DNA of 15,409 nt from DATGHS01 sp035307785. Its GTDB lineage: Bacteria; Planctomycetota; Planctomycetia; Gemmatales; Gemmataceae. Below the pieces are notes generated by a model. It was not told the origin of the DNA. It searched no databases and worked only from the letters and a program-made list of their open reading frames with translations. Within the stretch, counting starts at the first letter, position 1, and every line of letters starts with the position of its first letter. The DNA is taken from positions 1-15,409 of the forward strand of contig DATGHS010000104.1 of assembly GCA_035307785.1 (NCBI GenBank). Reading direction: 5' to 3'. The position numbers and the translations under genes are program-made. Positions 1-7,531 of the stretch are shown here, piece by piece.

Positions 1-1
1 G

Positions 2-250
2 AAGACCATCAAGATGTTCGAGGCGCCCGGCGCGAATGCCGCGCAAACCTCTCCAGCGTATCCCTGGTTCTTTCTGGCCATGGCGCACCAGCGCCGGGGT
101 AGCCTGGAGCAAGCACGCCGTTGCCTTACGAGGGCTATAGAGCTTGCCGACCGCGAGGATAAAAAACAACTGTCCTGGAACCGCAAGCTGACCCTGGAAT
201 TATTGCGCCGCGAGGCCAGCGAAGCGATCGGGACGGCAGAGAAGAAATAG
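2..250 (+). CDS. TPR-repeat protein, C-terminal fragment
   Basis: This reading frame is open from the left edge of the window, so only the last 82 or so residues are present and the true start lies outside. The visible part contains one recognisable tetratricopeptide unit (PWFFLAMAHQRRGSLEQARRCLTRAIELA), with the alternating small and aromatic residues expected of the paired TPR helices, followed by a lysine-rich tail ending in EKK. In planctomycetes this type of C-terminal TPR segment (WFFLAMAHxRLG) often ends large proteins with an N-terminal kinase or WD40 part, but nothing here shows which. TPRs bind protein partners; no catalytic residues are visible. The internal ATG at position 14 is unlikely to be a real start, because coding sequence continues upstream of it. 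Confidence 0.75.
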   Translation, partial: KTIKMFEAPGANAAQTSPAYPWFFLAMAHQRRGSLEQARRCLTRAIELADREDKKQLSWNRKLTLELLRREASEAIGTAEKK

Positions 251-277
251 ACGGGATAACCGCTTAGACGAAAGCGA

Positions 278-364
278 CCGGAGAGGTTTCGCCGCCAAGC
301 AGATCCCTCTCCGGCCCGGCCCCGCCCCGGCGCTCGGTCTGCGCGCCGGGAACGTTGGCTTTTT
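278..364 (+). terminator. Possible terminator region after the TPR gene
   Basis: Two hairpins follow the TPR stop codon. The first pairs CCGGAGAGG (278-286) with CCTCTCCGG (306-314) across a 19-nt loop. The second pairs CCCGGCGC (326-333) with GCGCCGGG (343-350) across a 9-nt loop, and a TTTTT run follows at 360-364, about nine bases past the stem. The GC-rich second stem plus the T-run resembles an intrinsic terminator, but the spacing to the T-run is longer than ideal. It could separate the TPR gene from the next gene, which starts at 403. Confidence 0.4.
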
Positions 365-402
365 CCTTGTATCGCAGGCCATTACCAAACAGGAGACGTT
401 TT

Positions 403-2103
403 ATGCGACTTTTATCATGGCTGCGGCAAGGGGTCGGCTCGCACCGATCACGTCTATCCGCACGACAACGGAGCGCGAACGGAAGGCCGTCACCGCGCTC
501 GCGGCCTCGGCTCGAGGTGTTGGAGGATCGCTATCTGCTCAGCACCCTGACTGTCTTGAACAACCTGGACGATGGCAGTTCCGGCTCACTGCGCGCCGAG
601 ATCGCGGTCGCCAACAGCGGGGATACGATCACTTTTGACCAGAGCCTCAGCGGCACAACGATCAATCTCGACCCGGCCAAGGGCGAACTGTTCATCAATA
701 AGGACCTGAATATCGTCGGCTTGGGTGCCGCTAATCTAGCTATCAGCGGCCAAAACCAAACCCGGGTCCTGGAATTCGGCAACTATTACGGCACCGACAC
801 CGTCTCCGGCCTAACAATTGAAAATGGCATTCCCAACGACAACTACCCCGGCGGCGGCATCCTCATTGATGGCGCCACGGTGACAGTCAGCGGCTGCACG
901 CTGTCTAACGACTCGGCTGGCGCTATCTATAACACCGACAGTACGCTGACGGTCAGTGGCTGCACGCTGTCTAACAACCGTGGCGGCGGCATACGTAGTG
1001 TCAGTAGCCTCGGCACGCTGACAGTCAGCGATTGCACGCTGACTGACAATAGCGCTCCTGGCAACTCCTGGGGTGGCGGCATCTTCACCGGCGGCACGGC
1101 GACGGTCAGCGGTTCCAAGTTCTTTAGCAACAGCGCTTACGGGCCCGGCGGCGGTATCGAGAATCTCGGTACGATGACAGTCAGCGACTGCACGTTCTCC
1201 AATAACAGCGCTGCCCAAGGCGGAGGCATTAGCAATCTCAACCCGTACGACCCCACCAGTCTTACGGTGAGCGGTTGCACGTTTACCAATAATTCCGCCT
1301 TGTTTGGCGGTGCTATCTTCAATGGCTTCTACAGTTCACAGGTGGACATAAGCAACAGCACTCTGTCCAACAATTCTGCCGTGTACCAGGGTGGCGGCAT
1401 CTTCAATGTTAGCGGATGCACGGTGAACGTCACAGACAGCACCGTGTGCGGGAACACCGCCCCATGGGGAGCCGACATCAGCAACTTCGGCACGGAAACC
1501 CTGACGAACAGCGACGTCTGCATCATCAACCAGTTCAGCACCACTACGACGGTCACCAGTTCGAATAGTTCATCCGTTTTCGGACAAGGTGTGACATTCA
1601 CCGCCGCGGTGGTGGCTCCCGCAGGGGCATCGCCAACGGGGACCGTGTCATTCTTCTTGGATGGGAGCACGCCTCTGGCCACCAGCACCCTCAACTCTTC
1701 GGGCCAAGCGACGCTCACTACCGCCGGGTTGTCGGTAGGCGCGCACACTATCACCGCGGTCTACAGCGGCGACGCTAACAACGCTGGCAGCACATCCGCT
1801 GCCCTTAGTCAGACTGTGCTGTCCGCCCAGCAGGAACTAAGCGTGATCATTACCCAGGTTCAAACCATGGTGACAAACGGCGTTCTCGATAGCGGCAACG
1901 CGAATGCGTTGATCACCAAGCTGAACAACGCGATCACGAGCCTCAATAGCGGGAATACCATCACCGGCGATAACCAGTTGAATGCCTTTATCAACCAGAC
2001 CAATGCGTTTGTGCAGTCGGGCAAACTCGACAGCACCGACGCGCAAACGCTGGTCAGTGACATCGACCTGGCCATTGGTGCAACCTTGGTCAAACCGATC
2101 TAA
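403..2103 (+). CDS. Secreted beta-helix protein with Ig-like and FIMAH-type C-terminal domains
   Basis: A 566-residue protein, probably exported to the cell surface. The ATG at 403 is chosen over the TTG at 355 because AGGAG (391-395) sits 7 nt before it. Order of parts: basic N-terminus with the planctomycete motif LEVLEDRYLLS near residues 37-47; a right-handed beta-helix over about residues 50-375 built of repeats such as TVSGCTLSNN followed by GGGI, similar to Pmp/parallel beta-helix repeats; one Ig-like domain of the Big_3_5 kind near 379-472 (GTVSFFLDG, AVYSGD); and a C-terminal helical domain near 476-566 (KLNNAITSLNSG, LNAFINQTNAF) that fits the FIMAH family. The many repeated Cys codons in VSGC turns are noteworthy for an exported protein. 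No catalytic residues could be assigned, so adhesion or polysaccharide binding is only inferred. The repeats produce long spurious antisense frames. Confidence 0.85.
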   Translation: MRLLSWLRQGVGSHRSRLSARQRSANGRPSPRSRPRLEVLEDRYLLSTLTVLNNLDDGSSGSLRAEIAVANSGDTITFDQSLSGTTINLDPAKGELFINKDLNIVGLGAANLAISGQNQTRVLEFGNYYGTDTVSGLTIENGIPNDNYPGGGILIDGATVTVSGCTLSNDSAGAIYNTDSTLTVSGCTLSNNRGGGIRSVSSLGTLTVSDCTLTDNSAPGNSWGGGIFTGGTATVSGSKFFSNSAYGPGGGIENLGTMTVSDCTFSNNSAAQGGGISNLNPYDPTSLTVSGCTFTNNSALFGGAIFNGFYSSQVDISNSTLSNNSAVYQGGGIFNVSGCTVNVTDSTVCGNTAPWGADISNFGTETLTNSDVCIINQFSTTTTVTSSNSSSVFGQGVTFTAAVVAPAGASPTGTVSFFLDGSTPLATSTLNSSGQATLTTAGLSVGAHTITAVYSGDANNAGSTSAALSQTVLSAQQELSVIITQVQTMVTNGVLDSGNANALITKLNNAITSLNSGNTITGDNQLNAFINQTNAFVQSGKLDSTDAQTLVSDIDLAIGATLVKPI

Positions 2104-2137
2104 GGCCGCAACGGTCCCAGTGTAGAGGAAGAAAGGG

Positions 2138-2184
2138 GACGCAGCTCGTTTGGGGAGTAGTCGGCTCCCGAAACGAGCTGCGTC
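2138..2184. repeat. Perfect 14-bp inverted repeat / hairpin
   Basis: GACGCAGCTCGTTT (2138-2151) is exactly complementary to 2171-2184. After one G-G mismatch, a further 5 bp pair (2153-2157 with 2165-2169) around a 7-nt loop. It lies 34 bp past the stop of the beta-helix gene, so it may act as a transcription end or RNA-stabilising structure. No T-run follows, so a classical intrinsic terminator is doubtful. The sequence resembles dispersed palindromes of planctomycete genomes; I base that on recollection, not a search. Confidence 0.6.
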
Positions 2185-2323
2185 TCATTCCTGCTGTTCA
2201 TCCTCGTTAACGGGCTCTGCCCGGTGACGCGCCGCCCGGAGGCTCTGCCACGATGAGTGTGGCGACTCGAAGTGCCAGGAATCGTTTCCACTCGTCAGAG
2301 GGCCGGCGAGCGCCCTGGCGTCA

Positions 2324-2374
2324 GGCCGACATGGAAGGAGCCCGCGCGGGCGCCCACTCCGTTCCACGTCGGCC
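2324..2374. repeat. Imperfect palindromic element
   Basis: GGCCGACATGGAAGGAG (2324-2340) pairs with CTCCGTTCCACGTCGGCC (2357-2374) with one mismatch and one single-base bulge. The GC-rich centre (CCCGCGCGGGCG) can extend the fold. No gene overlaps it convincingly. It looks like a dispersed intergenic palindrome rather than a coding relic. Confidence 0.45.
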
Positions 2375-2571
2375 TTACGGCTCGACGCTCGTCTGGCTTT
2401 GAGATAGTCGCGCTATCGCATATTCGCTTTTTCCTTTGCACTTGCCAAACGGGATCGTAGAGTTCTGCGGCAAAGATTTCGCCGCCGCGTGGCCGCGCGC
2501 CTAAGTATGAACAAAAAGTTCGGAACCACCATGCGCACCTACAAGAGCCCCACCAACCGCCCCACCCCGAG

Positions 2572-2667
2572 CACCGCACTGGGTACCGCTCAACGTGCCG
2601 CTCAAGGCACCGCCCCGAGCACCGCACTGGGTACCGCCCCGAGCACCGCTCAAGGTACCGCTCAACG
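2572..2667. repeat. 12-bp tandem repeat, eight units
   Basis: Eight consecutive 12-base units follow the pattern (C/T)(A/G)CCGC followed by one of three endings: ACTGGG, TCAA(C/G)G or CCCGAG. A degenerate ninth unit may precede it at 2560-2571. Because 12 is a multiple of three, every frame through it is open and gives tetrapeptide repeats (TALG, TAQR, TAPS on the plus strand). The variant units are shuffled (the ACTGGG unit occurs first and fifth), as expected for a minisatellite that has changed by slippage or unequal exchange. There are no spacers, so it is not a CRISPR array. Confidence 0.8.
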
Positions 2668-3369
2668 CTCAATTAGCTCAAGTTGTGTGAAGGCGCGTTG
2701 CGCACGCTCGCAACACCTGCTCGATAAAGGACTTACGCCATCCGGAATGAGCGCGCGAGCGCGCACCTGGAGCGGATTTGAGCTCATTCTGGCGTGTCAT
2801 GTCCACGGCTTTGCGTGGCCATGTTTCGCTCTGCGGCGAATCGATCCATGCCCGCCCAAAGCGGCAGGCATGCCAACCGGCATAATCGATGCGGGTTCGG
2901 ACAAGTCCGCGAGCATCATGATCACCAGTAACGAACCTTGTAACCGCAGCCAAAACCGAGCTGGTGTTATCACCAGGATCCTCATTGGTATCCGCACCAG
3001 TCTCAATTTGTATCAATGTTTGCGAAGGCACGATGCGCGTGCTGCAAGCGGTGGTAGCGCCAAGAGTTGCGGCGAACGCCATAGTGGCGCGAAGTGTAAC
3101 CAGCTTACAAAAGGATACAAGATGTGCCACCAGATCGGAAGTTGGCAAGGATGGTCTGAGTTCTCGGCCAAAGCTGGCGGTTATAATTCTAGAGGGAATG
3201 CAAATGCGGAGGGCGCGATTTTCAATGGACGGCACGTCCGTTGCACCATAAGTTTGTTAAGTCTGATGGTTGTCAAAGTAGCATGCAGGAGGCCTTCTTC
3301 CTTGAAGAAATGCCCAGGCTGGATTTCCACAGACGGATTCGTGGTCTTGCTTGCGAAGGAGCCATGCCC
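2668..3369. other. Gene-poor stretch with no convincing coding sequence
   Basis: About 700 bases lie between the tandem repeat and the hydrolase gene. A plus-strand frame (2489-3379) and a minus-strand frame (3235-2678, internal ATG at 3082) are open, but neither has a ribosome binding site, a recognisable domain or the codon character of the neighbouring genes. The minus-strand frame could be a decayed small gene; I cannot name a family. A short inverted repeat, GAATGAGC (2745-2752) with GCTCATTC (2782-2789), flanks a CG-alternating run. The hydrolase promoter is expected near the right end but no clear -35/-10 pair could be assigned. Confidence 0.5.
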
Positions 3370-4311
3370 ATGTCTGTGAAGACCATTTCCAATGCACTTG
3401 CGCGCCGGCCGCAAACCTGGGGCCCGTGCATTCGCAAATATGCCCTTCGGACAGTTGGCGCCGCCGCGATCTTTTACCTGCTCATGACGGGCTTCATGCT
3501 GGCGATCGAAAAGGACCTGGTCTACGATCCGTCGCGGCCCGATCAGGAATGGATGGACAAGCCAGATGCCTGCATTCAAGACGTCACGCTGCACACGACC
3601 GACGGCGCCATGCACGCTTGGTACTGTGCGCCGGAAAAACCCGATGCGGTGGTGCTGATGTGCCACGGCAATGCCGGCAACCTCAGCTTCCGGGGCCACG
3701 GAATGCTGAATTACCGCAAACGCTTCAATTCGGCCATCATGGTGTTCGACTACCCCGGCTACGGGCTGAGCGACGGCGAGCCGTCGGAGCACGGCTGCTA
3801 CGCGGCAGCCGATGCAGCTTACGACTGGCTCATTCGCGAGAGGAAATTCCGGCCCGATCAGATCATCGTATATGGTGAATCGCTGGGCGGGGCCATTGCA
3901 GTGGACCTGGCCAGCCGCCGCCAAATCAGCGCGCTGATTCTCGTGAACACATTTGCCAACCTGCCAGAAATCGCGCAGCGCATCTATTACTGGCTGCCGG
4001 TGACGATGCTCATGCACAACCGCTTCGACAGCGAGCGGAAGATTCACGACGTGCGGGCGCCGATCTTCTTCACCCACGGCACCGTGGATCGCTTGATTCC
4101 GTATGAGCACTGCTTGCGCCTTTTTGCCCGGGCCAACAGCCCGAAGGAATTGCTCAAGCGCGAAGGCAAGGGCCATCTCGACCCACTCAGCGACGACGCG
4201 CTCAATCGCATCCACACCTTCTTGATCAAGAACGGCAAGCTGCCCGGCCATGGCTTCCCGAATGGCTTGGCGGACTTTCGCAAACCAAAGGACCATTCGT
4301 CCTTGGAGTAA
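3370..4311 (+). CDS. Membrane-anchored alpha/beta hydrolase (BEM46/ABHD13-like)
   Basis: A 313-residue serine hydrolase. The ATG at 3370 is preferred because AAGGAG (3356-3361) lies 8 nt upstream; the ATG at 3364 is only 2 nt from it, and the frame upstream (from 3241) shows no signal. One membrane segment near residues 26-46 (TVGAAAIFYLLMTGFMLAI) should tether the enzyme with the catalytic domain outside the cytoplasm. The fold's landmarks are visible: HGNAGN oxyanion region (99-104), nucleophile elbow GESLGG with Ser171, acid Asp240 in GTVDRLIP, and His269 in GKGHLDP. This pattern matches the BEM46/ABHD13/ABHD17 branch, whose members act on acyl esters or thioesters; the substrate is unknown. 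The gene stands alone on the plus strand, 85 bp before the next gene. Confidence 0.88.
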   Translation: MSVKTISNALARRPQTWGPCIRKYALRTVGAAAIFYLLMTGFMLAIEKDLVYDPSRPDQEWMDKPDACIQDVTLHTTDGAMHAWYCAPEKPDAVVLMCHGNAGNLSFRGHGMLNYRKRFNSAIMVFDYPGYGLSDGEPSEHGCYAAADAAYDWLIRERKFRPDQIIVYGESLGGAIAVDLASRRQISALILVNTFANLPEIAQRIYYWLPVTMLMHNRFDSERKIHDVRAPIFFTHGTVDRLIPYEHCLRLFARANSPKELLKREGKGHLDPLSDDALNRIHTFLIKNGKLPGHGFPNGLADFRKPKDHSSLE

Positions 4312-4396
4312 TAGGAGGAGAGACTGATCTAGCTGCAATTTCCCATCTCGATTAAGCTGTCGACAAATCTATTCGGCACTTGAATGAGGGGAAATC

Positions 4397-5230
4397 ATGC
4401 CGCGCACATCGCTCGCGACCATAGTGACCGCACTATTCTGCTCCGGCTTCGCGTTGGCTCAGGAACCGGCGCGTTTCAAATGGGAGACCGGCCAGACGCT
4501 CACCTACCGCGTCGGGCAAACCACGACGGCAATCGATGAGACCGAGAAAAAGAGCCTCGAAACCAGCACGAAGATTACGCTCGCCAAGCGCTGGCAAATT
4601 TTGGCGGTCGACGAATCCGGAGTGGCCACGCTGCAAATGGCGCTGCTTGCCTTGCGGATGGAAACGAAGAAACCCGACGGTGACACGGTAGTGTTCGATT
4701 CGGCCGATAAGGATCCGATGAATGCCAAATTGAACAAGGACTTGCTCCAATATGTCGGCCCGCCGCTGGCCACGCTGAGGATGGATTCGCAAGGCCGGCT
4801 AATCGAAGTGAAAGAAAGCAAGTTCGGGGCGGCCAACCGTTACGTGAGCGACCTGCCGTTCAAGACTACGCTGCCCGACGTGGCAGTAAAGGAAGGCCAA
4901 AGCTGGCACCGCGATTATCAAATCAAGCTCGAACCGCCGCAAGGCGCCGGCGAAACGTTCGATGCCGTGCAGAAATATAGCTGCAAGAGCGCGACCGTAA
5001 CGCTACTGATCATCGGCATTAGCACCGCCATCAAGAACCCACCCGAAGCGCCGGCCGACCAGATTCCGCTGCTGCCGCTACAAACCGAAGGAAGAGTTAC
5101 TTTCTCTTTGACCGATGGCCGCATGCAGAAGGCGGAACTCACTATGGCTCGCGAAATCACCGGCCACCGCGGCGAAGGCAGCAAGTACACCTTCCGCAGC
5201 ACCTACTTGGAAGAGTTGATCGACAAGTGA
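4397..5230 (+). CDS. Secreted protein of unknown function (DUF6263-like)
   Basis: A 277-residue protein with a signal peptide (MPRTSLATIVTALFCSGFALA, cleavage probably before QEP). The ATG follows GAGGGGAAATC, a usable ribosome binding site. The mature part begins FKWETGQTLTYRVGQTT and is predicted to be beta-rich, with late segments GRVTFSLTDGRMQKAEL and a closing TFRSTYLEEL. This layout (a treatment of the input as 'K/W-G-x-x-Y' strands, then a comparison of a variable and its fluctuation-free C-terminal strands) reminds me of the DUF6263 family of exported planctomycete proteins, but I cannot confirm it. No catalytic motif is visible. Its stop codon lies only 6 bp from the stop of the convergent MoaD/ThiS gene, so the two transcripts probably overlap. 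Confidence 0.75.
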   Translation: MPRTSLATIVTALFCSGFALAQEPARFKWETGQTLTYRVGQTTTAIDETEKKSLETSTKITLAKRWQILAVDESGVATLQMALLALRMETKKPDGDTVVFDSADKDPMNAKLNKDLLQYVGPPLATLRMDSQGRLIEVKESKFGAANRYVSDLPFKTTLPDVAVKEGQSWHRDYQIKLEPPQGAGETFDAVQKYSCKSATVTLLIIGISTAIKNPPEAPADQIPLLPLQTEGRVTFSLTDGRMQKAELTMAREITGHRGEGSKYTFRSTYLEELIDK

Positions 5231-5236
5231 ACTCGT

Positions 5237-5533
5237 CTACCCGCCGGCGATGGCGGCGATAACCCAAAACGGTTCGGCGCCGGTCGCGATCTTTTCCGGC
5301 AATGGGATGTCCGGCGATTCGAGTGAGATATCTTCTTCGCAAGCAAAAAAGCGCAGCATCGGCCGGCGCTTCAGCGTGCCGTGATCGCGGATGGTGCCGC
5401 GCAGCATCGGATAGCGCGCTTCCAGCGCGCTGAGGACCGAATTCACGGTGACCGTCCCGGCGACCTCGAGCTGCACGTCGCCGCTGATCTGGGCCAAGTC
5501 GCGCAGGTGGTATGGGATGATGACGCGGATCAT
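5237..5533 (-). CDS. MoaD/ThiS-family ubiquitin-like sulfur carrier
   Basis: A 98-residue protein whose ATG overlaps the stop codon of the upstream propeller gene by 4 bp (ATGA), so translation is probably coupled. MoaD/ThiS proteins carry a thiocarboxylate on a C-terminal Gly-Gly that is activated by an E1-like enzyme. Here the protein ends exactly in AAIAGG, giving the free Gly-Gly tail. The N-terminus (MIRVIIPYHLRDLA) and the middle (VTVNSVLSALEARYPMLRGTI) fit the beta-grasp fold and its single long helix; the length is near the usual 80-95 residues. No molybdopterin or thiamine genes are nearby, so the canonical roles are not supported by context. I recall the pairing with an Asp-box propeller in other bacteria, which suggests a dedicated but unknown function. 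Confidence 0.85.
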   Translation of the reverse strand: MIRVIIPYHLRDLAQISGDVQLEVAGTVTVNSVLSALEARYPMLRGTIRDHGTLKRRPMLRFFACEEDISLESPDIPLPEKIATGAEPFWVIAAIAGG

Positions 5534-6717
5534 GGGAGCGTCTGCACCTCGACCGACAGCACATACGGCAAATCGTGAACGATTGCTTTCCAGCTGTCTC
5601 CACTGTCGGGCGAGCAGTACACCTGGCCGCCGCTGGTGCCGAAGTAAATGCCGCAACTCTCGAGTGAGTCGGCCGCCATGGCATCGCGGAGAACGTTCAC
5701 AAAGCAATTCTCTTGTGGCAACCCATTCGTAAGCGGCTCCCATTCATTGCCGCCCGTGCGGCTGCGGTAGACAATCAGCTTGCCATCGAGCGGAGTGCGG
5801 AAGAACGGGTTCATGGGAACAACGTAGATGGTTTCGGGCTCGTGCGCATGCACTTCAATAGGAAAGCCGAAGTCGCTCGGCAGGTTGCCTTTCACTTCTT
5901 TCCACAACTCGCCGGCATCGTCGGTTCGCAAGACGCCGCCGCCCTGGTGCAGTTGCATGAAGAGGACACCCGGGCACGCCGGGTGCATAACCATATGGTG
6001 CACTCAGTAGCCAACTTCGGGATTGGGCTCCGGATTGTATTCGGCCTTTAGCCCTTTGTTGATCGCTTTCCAGGTTGTGCCGCCATCATCGGTGCGGAAG
6101 GCGCCGGCGGCGGAAATGGCGATGAACATGCGCTTGGGATTGCTGGGATCGAGAACGATGGTGTGCAATCCCATACCGCCCGCGCCCGGTTGCCACTTGG
6201 GACCGGTGCCGTGGCCGCGCAGGCCAGCCAGCTCCTTCCAATTTTTGCCGCCGTCGGTCGAACGGAACAGGGCGGCATCTTCCACACCGGCATAGACCGT
6301 GCTCGGATCTTTCAAACAGGGCTCGATATGCCAAACGCGCTTGAATTCCCACGGGTGCTGGGTCCCGTCGTACCATTGGTGGGTGGTGAGCGGCTTGCCG
6401 GTCTCCGCCGAAATGTCGTACACGAATTTGTTGCTCTCGCCCTTCGGCATGCCGCCGGGACCTTTGAGCTCATCCGGCGAACTTCCGGGAGTGATCCAAG
6501 ACTTGCCGCCGTCGTCGGAGCGCTGGATTACCTGGCCGAACCAGCCGCTCGTTTGTGAGGCGTAAATCCGATTCGGGTCGGCCGGCGAACCCTTCATGTG
6601 GTAGACTTCCCAGCCGGGGAACAGAGGCCCCGCCACGTACCACTTCTTTCGCTTCTCGTTTGACGTGAGGATGAACGCGCCTTTTTTGGTGCCGACGAGA
6701 ACGCGTACGCTGGACAT
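5530..6717 (-). CDS. BNR/Asp-box beta-propeller protein with an in-frame TGA (possible selenocysteine)
   Basis: Read through one internal TGA (6006-6004), this frame gives a 395-residue beta-propeller of the WD40/YVTN/BNR or exo-sialidase-like type. AAGGAG lies 6 nt before the ATG at 6717. Five Asp-box motifs are visible: RSDDGGKSW (residues 67-74), RSTDGGKNW (152-160), RTDDGGTTW (208-216) and, after the TGA, RTDDAGELW and CSPDSGDSW. No signal peptide is seen (start MSSVRVLVGTKKGAFIL). Residue 238 is TGA in the context PEVGY-TGA-VHHMVMHP; from memory, relatives have VG(H/Q)CVH, with cysteine there. The part after TGA is intact to VEVQTLP and overlaps the MoaD/ThiS start. If TGA acts as a stop, the product is a 237-residue truncated propeller and the rest would need to start at GTG 6003. 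Function is unassigned: sialidase catalytic residues are not evident. Confidence 0.8.
5967..5985 (-). promoter_or_regulatory. Candidate bacterial SECIS hairpin after the in-frame TGA
   Basis: On the minus strand, CACCCGG (5985-5979) and CCGGGTG (5973-5967) form a perfect 7-bp stem around the loop CGUGC. The stem starts 18 nt after the TGA and the loop 25 nt after it. Known bacterial SECIS elements have a small loop with a G among its first two bases, a stem of several base pairs and a loop about 16-37 nt from UGA; this hairpin meets all three. A competing pairing (GTGCA at 6003-5999 with TGCAC nearby) exists. The coding sequence is GC-rich, so a chance hairpin is possible. Confidence 0.4.
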
Positions 6718-6841
6718 TTACGTCTCCTTCTTTCGCTTGAAGATGGCCGCCGGGAATCTGCTCGGCCAGTTATAGCCGGGAGTGGAAACGCAATCAAGGT
6801 TAGCAGGAAGACGTGAAATCGGGCGACACGGGCTGCGGGGC

Positions 6842-7384
6842 CTATTTCTTCGCTTCCACAATTTCCTTCATGCCGGCCAGGCCCTTCTCGAAATCCTTGC
6901 CCACCATCTTGTCCATGCTCATGAACAACCCCATGGCCTTGAACATGAAGTTCTTGGTGCCGGTCATGCTCCAGGTGACCGTGGTCTTTGGGCCGTCGGC
7001 CTTAAACAAAAACTCCGAAATATTGTTAGCCTTGAAGGGTTGAATGAATTGCAGATCGATGCGAATGAATTCATTAGGCCGACTTTCAGTAATCGTCATG
7101 CGACCTTCGCCGACCTGCTTGTTCCCAAGCCAGGAGTATTTGGCGCCAGTGCCTGACAGTGAACCTTCATAAGTTTTCTTCATTGTTGGATCAATTTGCA
7201 TCCACGGCGCCCAGCCGTCCCAGTTGTGGAAATCGTTCACCAGTGCGAAGGGAGCGGTCGGCGGCGCAGACATCGTGGCCGAGCGCTCAATGCGAAATGC
7301 CGACGGCTGCATCGCAACGATCGCGACGAAAACGCCGATAAGGACCGCGAGGGCGATGAGGATGTAAATGACGATGTGGAACAT
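6842..7384 (-). CDS. Membrane-anchored SRPBCC-fold protein (polyketide cyclase 2-like)
   Basis: A 180-residue protein. An N-terminal membrane helix (residues about 4-25, VIYILIALAVLIGVFVAIVAM) is followed by an SRPBCC ligand-binding domain of the Polyketide_cyc2 kind: FRIERSATMSAPPTAPFALVNDFHNWDGWAPW matches the first strand and the characteristic W-x-x-W-x-P-W segment, and the last helix ends GKDFEKGLAGMKEIVEAKK. Proteins of this fold bind hydrophobic ligands in a deep cavity; no catalytic residues or ligand can be inferred. The upstream GGAG site is weak. It lies in the same orientation as the propeller/MoaD pair, 124 bp upstream of them, so co-transcription is possible but not shown. Confidence 0.87.
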   Translation of the reverse strand: MFHIVIYILIALAVLIGVFVAIVAMQPSAFRIERSATMSAPPTAPFALVNDFHNWDGWAPWMQIDPTMKKTYEGSLSGTGAKYSWLGNKQVGEGRMTITESRPNEFIRIDLQFIQPFKANNISEFLFKADGPKTTVTWSMTGTKNFMFKAMGLFMSMDKMVGKDFEKGLAGMKEIVEAKK

Positions 7385-7468
7385 GGGTTTGGCTCCGGTT
7401 CAGAAATTCGGGAAGGCCATTATTCTACGCTAAACTGCAATACTGCACCCATGGCTAATGGGCTACTG

Positions 7469-7496
7469 GCATTCCTCGCTTGCGCTTCGGGCTAAC
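7469..7496. repeat. Probable dispersed planctomycete intergenic repeat
   Basis: The minus strand reads AGCCCGAAGCGCAAGCGAGG here, a sequence I recall as a repeated intergenic element in Pirellulales-type genomes. It lies in the 147-bp gap between the G8-domain and SRPBCC genes. Only one copy is in this window, so the repeat nature rests on memory and not on what can be seen here. Confidence 0.35.
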
Positions 7497-7531
7497 GGTC
7501 CACCGAATGTGACCGACGTTCTACTACAACC

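Noticed and set aside
811..1754. Long minus-strand open frames (1218-811 and 1754-1329) opposite the beta-helix gene
   Set aside because: They mirror the repeats of the plus-strand gene, have no start signals and show no family-like sequence.
2572..2667. CRISPR-like array
   Set aside because: Units are 12 bp and contiguous with no spacers, and no cas genes are present.
2489..3379. Plus-strand frame of 296 codons through the minisatellite
   Set aside because: Open mainly because of the 12-bp repeat; the rest has many Cys, Ser and Arg, no domain, no ribosome binding site, and overlaps the start of the hydrolase gene.
3181..4338. 385-codon minus-strand frame opposite the alpha/beta hydrolase
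   Set aside because: The plus strand has a full catalytic triad and a ribosome binding site; the opposite frame is rich in His, Arg and Ala as expected of a GC-rich shadow.
6004..6717. Two separate propeller genes split at the TGA
   Set aside because: The two parts are in the same frame, directly adjacent, and together make one normal-length propeller; the second part has only a GTG at the junction and no ribosome binding site.
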